NCBI GenBank assembly: GCA_945870225.1
Contig: CAMBRF010000001.1
Location: 62,001 to 126,000 of the forward strand
DNA length: 64,000 bases
Direction: 5' to 3'
Origin: PVC group bacterium
GTDB taxonomy: Bacteria; Verrucomicrobiota; Kiritimatiellia; CAIKKV01; CAITUY01
Shown: positions 25,719 to 33,400 of the stretch, in pieces
Layout of the letters: every line of letters starts with the position of its first letter
Position numbering within the stretch: position 1 is the first letter of the stretch
The notes under the pieces: model-generated
Database searches by the model: none
The model's input: only the letters and a program-made list of their open reading frames with translations
What the model was told of the DNA's origin: nothing
Position numbers and translations under genes: made by a program

Positions 25719-25933
25719 GGCGCGCATGTTGCGCGCCGCGGACGGCGACACGCCGTCCCTCCCAAAGAGGATCGGTATGACAGGCTGGGAGGGCGCGCAT
25801 GTTGCGCGCCGTCGGGGCGCTGCGGACGGCGACACGCCGTCCCTCCCAAAGAAGGATCGGTATGACAGGCTGGGAGGGCGCGCATGTTGCGCGCCGTTGG
25901 GGCGCCGCGGACGGCGACACGCCGTCCCTCCCA
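25719..25933. repeat. Tandem array of three multi-hairpin elements
   Basis: Each copy has a left hairpin GGCGCGCA-tgt-TGCGCGCC (25719-25737, 25792-25810, 25877-25895) and a right hairpin GGACGGCG-aca-CGCCGTCC (25740-25758, 25824-25842, 25909-25927) closed by CTCCCA (25759, 25843 and 25928). Copies two and three begin with TGGGAG (25786 and 25871), which pairs with their CTCCCA, giving a three-way junction. The 21-22 nt between copies (AAGAGGATCGGTATGACAGGC type) are conserved. The linker between hairpins is 2 nt in copy one and 13 nt in the others. The array lies between the stops of ettA and ygiQ; a single, inverted copy is at 60662-60715. Confidence 0.85.
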
Positions 25934-25941
25934 AAGAGGGG

Positions 25942-27981
25942 TTACGGGCCGGGCGGAACCAGGCAGGATGGGCTGCGGCCTATCAGGTCTTCGCGTTTAG
26001 CGGCATGCAGGGCCTCGCGCGCTTTGCGGTGAAAATCCGGGTCGTGGCATAACATGACCGCCCGTTGCAGGGCCTTATCGTTGTCCGTGCGCGCCACATA
26101 AACGGTCTCGCCGGTCAAGGGGTCCCGTCCTGTGTAGAACATGGCTGCGGCAAGGGTAAGCGGGGCCGGATAGAAATCCTGTACCTGCTCGGCCTGGATG
26201 TTCTCTCGTTTCAGGTACAGCGCCAGCTCGATCATGTCGTTGAGGGTGCAGCCCGGGTGACCGCTGACAAAATATTCCACAACCTGTTGGGGCTTGCCGG
26301 CCTGATGTGAGGCCTCGCGAAAACGCTGCACGAACCGGCGGCGGTGGTCGGCCGACGGTTTGCGCATCAGTCGCAAAACGTTGGCGGCAATATGTTCGGG
26401 GGCGATTTTCAACCTGCCGCAGACATGATGTTGGGCAAGTTCCTCGACATAGGCCATCGCTTCCTGGGCCAGGGCAAGGTCGAATCGTATGCCGCTGGTA
26501 ATGAACACGTGTTTCACCCCGGGCAGGTGCCGGGCGGCGCGGAGCAAGTCGAGCTGGGCGGTGGCGTCGGTCGAGAGGTTCGGGCAGATCTCGGGGGTCA
26601 GGCAACTCAAGCGGCGGCAGTTTTTTCCGCCCTGGCGGCAGGCGGTGCCGTACATGTTGGCCGTGGGCCCGCCCAGATCGCTGATGGTTCCGTGAAAATC
26701 CGGGTCGGCGGCGCGTTGCCGAATTTCGCGTAGCAGGCCCGCCTGACTGCGTGACGCGATGGTTTTGCCCTGATGCGTGGCGATGGCGCAGAAACTACAG
26801 CTTCCATAACAGCCACGATGGGTGGTGATGGAATCCTTGATCATGTCATAGGCCGCGAGGCGTGCCTTGCCGTAGGAGGGGTGCGGGCGCTTGGTGAAGG
26901 GGAGGGCGTAGAGGGCGTCAAGTTCGGGTGTCGAAAGCGGCGGTGCGGGCGGGTAGACGATGAGCTGGCGGTCGCCCTGCGATTGGGTGAGTGTTTGGGG
27001 GGTGTCGGATGCCGTGTTAAGGAAGATATCACGGGTCATGCGGTTAAACGCCTCGCGCCCTTCCGGAGTGGGGGCGGAGACGAGTTCGAAGGAAGGAAGG
27101 GAAGAGGGGGAAGAAGGGGAAACCTGAGTGTGAGACCTGAAACCTGAGTCAGAGGGGGAAGGAATGGAAACCTGAGTATGAGACCTGAAACCTGAGTCAG
27201 AGGGGGAAGGAAGGGAAACCTGAGTGTGAGACCTGAAGCCTGAGTCAGAAGGGGATTGGGGGAGTACTGGAGGGCTGACCTTCGTGTCGGCCTCGGATTC
27301 TGACTTCTGACTCCTGACTTCTGACTCCTTGTTTCTTCCAATCTCTGCTGTGCCTGCGATGCCGGATAGGGTTTCGCCCCGGCTCAGGCGGGCGGCGGTT
27401 TCGGCAATGGCGCGTTCCGCCATGCCGTAGACCAGCAGATCGGCTTTTGAGTCAAACAGGATCGACCGCTTGATGCTGTCCGTCCAATAGTCGTAGTAGG
27501 GGAACCGGCGTAGGGACGCTTCAATACCTCCGATGATGACGGGAACTCCCTTGAATGCCTGGCGGACCTTGGTGACATAGACGATGGTGGCGTTGGGAGG
27601 GCGCAGGTCGCCTTGTCCGTCGGGCAGATACGGGTCATCACGGCGGCGTTTGCGCATGACGGTCAGTCGTGCCAGCTGGCTGTCCAGATTGCCGGCGGTG
27701 ACGCCCCAGAAAAGCCGGGGCCGGCCGAGGACTCGGAAGGACTCAACCTCGTTCGGGTTTGGGGCGGCGATGATGCCGACGCGATAGCCGAGCGATTCGA
27801 GATGTCGGCCGATCAAGGCGACGCCAAAAGAGGGATGGTCAACATAGGCATCGCCCGTGACGAGGATAATGTCGCACTGGTCCCAGCCGCGCTGGTCCAT
27901 CTCCCGCCGGGACATGGGGAGGGGAGGACGGGAAGAGTGTGTGGGTGTGGGAGTGGGGGAACGGGAAATCGTGTTACCCAT
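25942..27981 (-). CDS. ygiQ: YgiQ-family radical SAM protein with a repeat-derived insertion
   Basis: This is a 679-residue protein. Family motifs are MSRREMDQRGWDQCDIILVTGDAYVDHPSFG near the start, then GGIEASLRRFPYYDYW, and the radical SAM cluster motif CYGSCSFC (Cys391, Cys395, Cys398), followed by TSGIRFDL, KIAPEH and EYFVSGHPGC regions. The substrate of YgiQ proteins is not known to me. Residues about 216-294 are an extra segment absent from the usual family layout: it starts NKESEVRSQKSESE and continues with three copies of a 16-residue unit (SDSGFRSHTQVS plus a PSP linker). At DNA level this is a heptamer array plus a 48-bp tandem repeat. The start at 27981 overlaps the DUF362 gene stop by 8 nt, so the two are coupled. 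Confidence 0.88.
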   Translation of the reverse strand: MGNTISRSPTPTPTHSSRPPLPMSRREMDQRGWDQCDIILVTGDAYVDHPSFGVALIGRHLESLGYRVGIIAAPNPNEVESFRVLGRPRLFWGVTAGNLDSQLARLTVMRKRRRDDPYLPDGQGDLRPPNATIVYVTKVRQAFKGVPVIIGGIEASLRRFPYYDYWTDSIKRSILFDSKADLLVYGMAERAIAETAARLSRGETLSGIAGTAEIGRNKESEVRSQKSESEADTKVSPPVLPQSPSDSGFRSHTQVSLPSPSDSGFRSHTQVSIPSPSDSGFRSHTQVSPSSPSSLPSFELVSAPTPEGREAFNRMTRDIFLNTASDTPQTLTQSQGDRQLIVYPPAPPLSTPELDALYALPFTKRPHPSYGKARLAAYDMIKDSITTHRGCYGSCSFCAIATHQGKTIASRSQAGLLREIRQRAADPDFHGTISDLGGPTANMYGTACRQGGKNCRRLSCLTPEICPNLSTDATAQLDLLRAARHLPGVKHVFITSGIRFDLALAQEAMAYVEELAQHHVCGRLKIAPEHIAANVLRLMRKPSADHRRRFVQRFREASHQAGKPQQVVEYFVSGHPGCTLNDMIELALYLKRENIQAEQVQDFYPAPLTLAAAMFYTGRDPLTGETVYVARTDNDKALQRAVMLCHDPDFHRKAREALHAAKREDLIGRSPSCLVPPGP
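27119..27262. repeat. 48-bp tandem repeat inside ygiQ
   Basis: Three copies of a 48-bp unit begin at 27119, 27167 and 27215, each starting GAAACCTGAGT. The unit is a whole number of codons (16), so copy-number change keeps the frame. On the coding strand the unit contains heptamer-like steps (TGACTCA, GGTTTCA, GGTCTCA), hinting at a common origin with the heptamer arrays outside genes. Confidence 0.85.
27297..27331. repeat. Heptamer array inside ygiQ
   Basis: Five consecutive 7-nt units occur on the plus strand: ATTCTGA, CTTCTGA, CTCCTGA, CTTCTGA, CTCCTTG. The array matches those at 52836, 55572, 56247 and 57760 outside genes. Here it is read antisense as part of the ygiQ insertion. It is 35 nt long. 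Confidence 0.8.
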
Positions 27982-29260
27982 GCAGGCGCCTTTTTCTGGC
28001 AGAGAACTCCGGCGCTTCCTTGATGCAGGTACCTAGGATGGATAGGGATTTCTTGAATAACTTCCAACTGTCTTTTTTCAGGGTTAGTGGATCGGCGCCG
28101 ACATCCGACCAGCCGGGGGTGTCGAGTTTATCAGGGCTGAGCGCAACTTTCTCCCAGTTATGGAACAGGCGGCCCCAGTTACTGTGCAGGATGCCATGCA
28201 CCAGCTTCTGGTGGGTGGGGTACCAGAATGAATCGTGATAGATGACGCTGGCGATGTAGGCCCACGGGGCGAGGACCGTTTTCAGCGACCACTCAATCGG
28301 TTTGCGAAGCGGGCCCCAATAGATCTTGTGCTGCATCTTGCTGGCAAAGGTCATTTTTTTGAAAGGACCGACAAAATTCCAATTTTCCTTCAAGGCCTCA
28401 GGATCGCCCACAATCTCAATATCGCGAACATCCCCGCATCCGAGTCCCAGGTCATGAGCCAATCTGATGAACTTAATATCCCGCAACGGGTCAAATCCCA
28501 TTAATTTGGCGGCAATGGCATCAATGGCAACCTGATCGGATGAAGCCAGGATCACATTTTTCACATACGGGATCATGCAGCGGGGGCCGGGTCCGTCCCC
28601 GGCAAACGTGCCGTCCATGACCGCGAAGACCCCCGCATGGATCTTCTTCTGGATCATCAATAGATCCACAAGTGTTTCGTGGATAACGGGATGCGTCCAG
28701 TGACGGTGCTCATTAAGTAAGCCTCCGAATGCGTTTTTCATGGCACCGGTGGTGGTGGTGAAGACATGTGTTTTGACGGTTGGGAGGTGGATGATGTTTT
28801 CGCCGATGAACCGCTTGGGGATCATGAACCCTTTGGGGTATACCTTGTTGAGGCAGAGAAACTTATCCGCCAGGTCACCGACGGCATCGCGCACATTGAT
28901 CCATTCTTCATTGCCTTCGTACAGGTGGACATTGCGGAGCCCATGGGCTTGGACGACGTTAATCTGCTTGTTTTCACGTTCGCCCAGATGAGCGTCGATG
29001 ACGACCGTCCGGTTATGGCAGGCGTGGATATTGGTTGGATCGTAGCCGTCCCGTTTGAGGGTGCGGATCACGCCTTCGAGCTGCCACGGTGTGGTGGAAC
29101 TGCCGGGGTAGAAGAAATGCCAACTGATATTCACCTTGAGGGCGGTATCGGCCTGGCGGGAGATGACATTCTGGTATCCGGCTAGATTCATCAAACGATG
29201 GTAATCTTCGAGCACAGTTGCCGGAGAAGTTCTGAGAATAGCCACTTTTGATTTACTCAT
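27974..29260 (-). CDS. DUF362-domain protein
   Basis: This is a 428-residue protein. ATG 29260 (MSKSKVAILRTSP) is the start used by relatives; the frame is open further upstream through a palindromic repeat, which argues against a longer protein. DUF362 features are the N-terminal VAILRTSP, then VVIDAHLGERENK, VKTHVFTTTTGAMKNAFGG, VMDGTFAGDGPGPR and SSDQVAIDAIAAKLMGFDP. Many DUF362 proteins carry ferredoxin-like clusters; none is obvious here. Its function is unknown. The last codons overlap the ygiQ start (ATGGGTAA), so the two form an operon. Confidence 0.75.
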   Translation of the reverse strand: MSKSKVAILRTSPATVLEDYHRLMNLAGYQNVISRQADTALKVNISWHFFYPGSSTTPWQLEGVIRTLKRDGYDPTNIHACHNRTVVIDAHLGERENKQINVVQAHGLRNVHLYEGNEEWINVRDAVGDLADKFLCLNKVYPKGFMIPKRFIGENIIHLPTVKTHVFTTTTGAMKNAFGGLLNEHRHWTHPVIHETLVDLLMIQKKIHAGVFAVMDGTFAGDGPGPRCMIPYVKNVILASSDQVAIDAIAAKLMGFDPLRDIKFIRLAHDLGLGCGDVRDIEIVGDPEALKENWNFVGPFKKMTFASKMQHKIYWGPLRKPIEWSLKTVLAPWAYIASVIYHDSFWYPTHQKLVHGILHSNWGRLFHNWEKVALSPDKLDTPGWSDVGADPLTLKKDSWKLFKKSLSILGTCIKEAPEFSARKRRLHG

Positions 29261-29341
29261 GGGCAAAATCATAGCGAAATAGCGTAGACGTGACAAGGAG
29301 CAGGATGGGGGTGGTGATGTGACGAGGCAGCGGGTGGGTAG

Positions 29342-29468
29342 CAGCCTGTTGAATAAAACCCGGCTCAGCTGGAGGCTTCGCCCTACCTTGGGGAATCCCC
29401 TGTGTTTCGGTAGGGCGAGGCGTCTCGCCGAGCCGTCTTGAATTGAATTTATTGTTTTCAGCAGGCTG
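29342..29468. repeat. Nested inverted repeats upstream of the DUF362 gene
   Basis: CAGCCTGTTGAATAAAAC (29342-29359) pairs imperfectly with GTTTTCAGCAGGCTG (29454-29468). Inside, CGCCCTACC (29379-29387) pairs with GGTAGGGCG (29409-29417), around a GGGG-aat-CCCC hairpin (29390-29400). A GAGGCGTCTCGCC core links it to the REPIN-like family. The rest of 29261-29632 holds no gene I can see; the plus-strand leader of the next gene starts after it. Confidence 0.65.
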
Positions 29469-29618
29469 ATAGCCCCCGCTGTACTGTTGGGATGCAAAGA
29501 TATTGTCAGGAAGGGAGTTTTTTCTTGTTCAGTGATGGGGGTTGTAGGATAATGAAACAGTTAGCCCAAGAAGGGTGAATTCTATCTGGGTGATGCCAAG
29601 ACGGGGTCTAAAAGCCTT

Positions 29619-29624
29619 AGGAGG
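29619..29624 (+). promoter_or_regulatory. Ribosome binding site that fixes a GTG start
   Basis: AGGAGG lies 8 nt before GTG 29633. No in-frame ATG nearby would preserve the signal peptide, so the site decides the start codon of the following gene. Confidence 0.75.
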
Positions 29625-29632
29625 TCGATACG

Positions 29633-30265
29633 GTGCATACTGTTTCTCGTTCCTTATGTTTGGGTCTGGTTTTGGGTTCTATCACCGCCTTGGCGGCTGT
29701 TGATCCCTCTGCCGGGACGCCGGGTATCGCCGTTCCTCCTGTGACGGTGTCCACTAATCAGGACGGCGTGGCCGTTCATCGTTTTGCCATGACGGCTGTT
29801 GTAACCAATATCACAACCGCCACGAACGAACTGGCTGTTTTGCGGCTAAAGATGGTCAAGATCGATGATGAGATCAAGCAGGTGCTGACGCGTCAGACGC
29901 CCTTGAAGCCGGTAATGAATCAGGACTATCGGACCATGATCGCCTTCTCGACCAACTATGTCCCGAAAGACGAAGAAGGCTTGAAAATCAAGGCCCGCGT
30001 TACCGAACTGGAGACCGAGCTCAATGACCTTCGCGGGAAACTCCAGGCAAAAATGATGGATGATCCCGTCTACAAGGAAGCCAAAAGTAAAGTGGATGCA
30101 AACCGTCGGGAGTGGATCGATATCGCCAAGCGCAAAGAGGAACTTCGTTTGGAGCGTACCGAGGTCGGGGCGAAGATCTGGCAGTTGCAGAAGTTGATTG
30201 AATCCGCCGAGAAAGCGGATCGCGACGGGGGGAATGGGGCGGAAACCGGGAAGCCGGCGCGCTGA
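29633..30265 (+). CDS. Small secreted coiled-coil protein (paralogue 1)
   Basis: This is a 210-residue protein started by GTG with a strong AGGAGG. A signal peptide (about 1-22, LCLGLVLGSITALAA) precedes a Thr/Val-rich linker and then a charged helical region (about 65-200) that reads as coiled coil: LKMVKIDDEIKQVL, VTELETELNDLRGKL, RKEELRLERTEVGAKIWQLQKL. The ATNELAVLRL segment matches ATNELAALTL in the protein at 35877, so the two are paralogues. Each directly precedes a very large secreted protein. Function is unknown; a periplasmic or surface chaperone or spacer for the large partner is a guess. Confidence 0.65.
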   Translation: MHTVSRSLCLGLVLGSITALAAVDPSAGTPGIAVPPVTVSTNQDGVAVHRFAMTAVVTNITTATNELAVLRLKMVKIDDEIKQVLTRQTPLKPVMNQDYRTMIAFSTNYVPKDEEGLKIKARVTELETELNDLRGKLQAKMMDDPVYKEAKSKVDANRREWIDIAKRKEELRLERTEVGAKIWQLQKLIESAEKADRDGGNGAETGKPAR

Positions 30266-30331
30266 GCGACTGACACGGGTTTCGCGCTCATCAGGTAGTT
30301 TTTCCTTATGTGGCAATCAGGGGCAAAGTTT

Positions 30332-30400
30332 ATGCAAAAACTCATCAGGCCGGCGATCATGCTGGGAGTGGCGGTCCTGACAAGAGGAGTAGCCGCATGA
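30332..30400 (+). CDS. Possible 22-codon leader ORF
   Basis: ATG 30332 opens a frame of 22 codons whose TGA (30398-30400) overlaps the ATG of the M6 protease as ATGA. AGGGG lies about 9 nt upstream. The peptide (MQKLIRPAIMLGVAVL then TRGVAA) looks like a signal peptide cut off at its cleavage site. It could be a coupling leader, or a remnant of a lost coiled-coil gene start. Evidence is weak. Confidence 0.3.
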   Translation: MQKLIRPAIMLGVAVLTRGVAA

Positions 30401-33400
30401 CCTCTATTTTTTCTCAGACATCACGGTTGTCGGTATTTCTGCTCCTTCTGTTGGCTTCCGTATTGTTGGTAGGGCCGGCAGGAGCGTTGGAGCGGCCGGG
30501 GCCGGCCGAACTGGAGGAGCTACGCCAGAACCCCAGTGAATTTCGTTTGCGGCAGGATCAGGCTTTCGTATTCGGCAATCACAAAGCCAAGCCTTGGGCC
30601 GTGCAACATACGGTCGCTAAGCTGAAAGCTCTGGAGGCCGGCTCTGACCTCCGTTCGGTTCCGCCGCCCGCCTGGCAGGGCATGCCGACTTCCGGCACCA
30701 ATAATATACTGGTGTTTCTAATCGATTTTCCTGATTACCCGAGTGCCAACACTTACGAGTTGATTACCAATAAGCTGTTTGGGGCTGGGCTGCCCGCCGA
30801 TTTTCCCTTGGAAAGTCTGGCGAAATTCTACCAGCGGTCTTCGTATGGCCTGCTGACCCTGAAAGGCAGCACGCTGGGCTGGTACCGCATGCAGCACCCG
30901 AGGAGTTGGTACAACGCCACGTATGGCTCGGACAATGAATGTAACTATCAGATTATCAAGGAAGTGGCGGAGCATTTTGACGCTTCGATCGACTACGGCG
31001 AATTCGACAACAATCACGATGGCCTGATCGATTACTTTGCGGTGCTCTGGTCCGGACCGGACAATGGATGGGCCAATTTCTGGTGGGGCTACCAATGGTC
31101 GCTGTTCAGCGACTTAACCCTGGATGGCGTAAAGTTCAAGGACTTTTCCTGGCAGTGGGAATCAAGGCCCTACGGGACAGAGTTCACCCCGGTTACGATC
31201 ATCCACGAGACCGGTCATGCCCTGGGGTTGCCTGATTACTACGATTATAATGGTTCCGTTGGGCCGGATGGCGGGGTAGGGGGCATGGATATGATGGACT
31301 CCGCCTCCTTCGATCACAATTGCTTCAGTAAGTTCATGCTCGATTGGCTTGCTCCGACGGTGGTGACCAATATTCTCTACGATTTTCCGTTGCGTGCTGC
31401 GGCGGATTATCCTGACGCCGTTGCCCTGGCTCATGGTTACACGGGAAGCAGTCCCTATGCTGAATACTTTATGGTTCAAAATCGCCAGAAGATAAACAAT
31501 GACCTGAATTTGCCTGGGGCTGGCCTGGCGGTATGGCATGTGAACGCTGGCTTGAATGCCGGGGGAACGGATTTCGCCTACAATAACTCCTACTCATCGC
31601 TCAAGTTGCTGAGCTTGGTTCAGGCTGACGGACTGGGGACAATTGATAGGGAGGGCGGCGGTCAGGCCGACGCAGGAGATTTTTATGTATCCGGTAAAGA
31701 GTTAACCCCTGACTCGATGCCCAATAGTCGTTCGTTCTCGGGATCGAATACGGAGGTTCGGGTGACCGGTATTTCGGTGTCCGGGGCGATCATGACGGCG
31801 GACTTTGCGGTGGTAGATAATCGCCCTGTATTGCCTGACGAGCCCTTTGTTTCAGGCGGAGAACCGGCAGCGTCGACCTATATGCCTTCGAACAAGGTTT
31901 ATACGCTGGCAAACCCCACCGCCAGTAATCTCACCTGGTCGGTTACGAGCGGGGGGGCGTCATGGCTGCTTATTACGCCGGCAAATACGACGCTTGCTCC
32001 GCTGTCAAGAGGGACAGTTGAGTTGTCGGTTGATCAGGCGGTTGCTGCAACGCTTCCGGAAGGGGTCTACGTCGAAACCGTCCTCTTTACCAATACTCTA
32101 GGGCTGGGTACCACGACGCGGCAGGCCTTATTGCGCATCGGGCAGAACTACACGATCCGTTCCGCCACCTATCAATGGGTTGATCCGATCGCGTCGTTGC
32201 ATACCGCCGTGGGTGTCGGATCCGGCGTGAGCGGTGCGTACCCCATCCCGTTCCCTGTCATGTATTACGGCACGATGTTTTCTAATATTTACATATCGGC
32301 GTCTGGCCTAGCCGGATTCGTTCCACAGGGCATGGAGTCGGTGCAGAATGTGGATTTACCCAGTGGTGCGATGCCCAACGGCATGCTTTGTGCGCTGTGG
32401 GATAATATCGATGGCAAGCGGCTTCCGGGCAAAGTCTATTACCATGTCGACCCGGTGAGCAGCGCTCCGAATCGAAAGCTTATCATCACCTGGATCAATA
32501 TTCCGCATGTAGATGATTTCAACGCCACGTTTAGTTTCCAGATCGTCATTCCGGAAAACGCCCTGCCTGGCATCAATAACGATATCCTTTTTCAATACAA
32601 GGATGTGGCGGAATCACGGCCCGCGGTGGGATCCGGTCAAAGTGCGACCATCGGCATTGAAGACGAATATGGGGCACTTGGCCGGAAGTTCTCCTTCGAT
32701 GGCGAAAATTGGCTGGCGAACGAGACCGCTTTGCTCTTTTCCCAATTGCCGCCACTGGACGTCACTCCTCCCGTGGGGACCATCGGAGCGTTGGGCGGGG
32801 CCAGTTCCAATGTGACGTTCGAGGTCAAGTTCAACGAGGCTGTGACGGGGTTGACGGCGTCGGCGATTGCTTTCAGCACAACCGTGCCCGGTGCCGGATT
32901 GGGCGAGATTCGGGGCGGCGGAATGCGGTATTTGATCGAGGTGACCAATGTGACCTCGCTTGGCCGTATTCAGATGGGGGTCGGAGCTGGTGCGGTCAGG
33001 GATCTGGCCGGGAACGGGAATGTGGCCTTTGGGCCGGCGATATACGTGGTTCCCGTGCGGTTTGTGAACTACACAGATAATATGGAGAACGGCCCGGCCT
33101 TGTGGACGGCGTCAGGTCAGGATTTCGGATACCTGACTACCCGGGCATGGGAGTGGGGCGTGCCTGACTTTGTCGATGGGCCGGCGTTAGCGCATAGCGG
33201 ATCGAACTGCTGGGGTACGGTTTTAACCAATAATTACCCGAACGGCATGAATGCGTGGGTGATGTCATCCTATATTGATGTGGGACCTCATCCGGTGCTG
33301 GATTTCTGGGTCTGGTACGATCTCGAGTTTGGTTACGACTTCGCTTATGTCGAGGTGGACAACGGGTCAGGATGGCAAAACGTCACACCGGGTGGGTTCT

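Noticed and set aside
25712-25933. Tandem repeat array resembling a small CRISPR
   Set aside because: The spacers are nearly identical to each other and the repeats are pairs of hairpins; no cas gene lies nearby.
27119-27262. 48-bp tandem repeat as a CRISPR or an independent element
   Set aside because: It lies in frame inside ygiQ, has no unique spacers and encodes a 16-residue repeat.
27974-29497. 507-codon version of the DUF362 gene
   Set aside because: The extra 79 N-terminal codons run through intergenic palindromes and do not resemble the family; ATG 29260 matches relatives.
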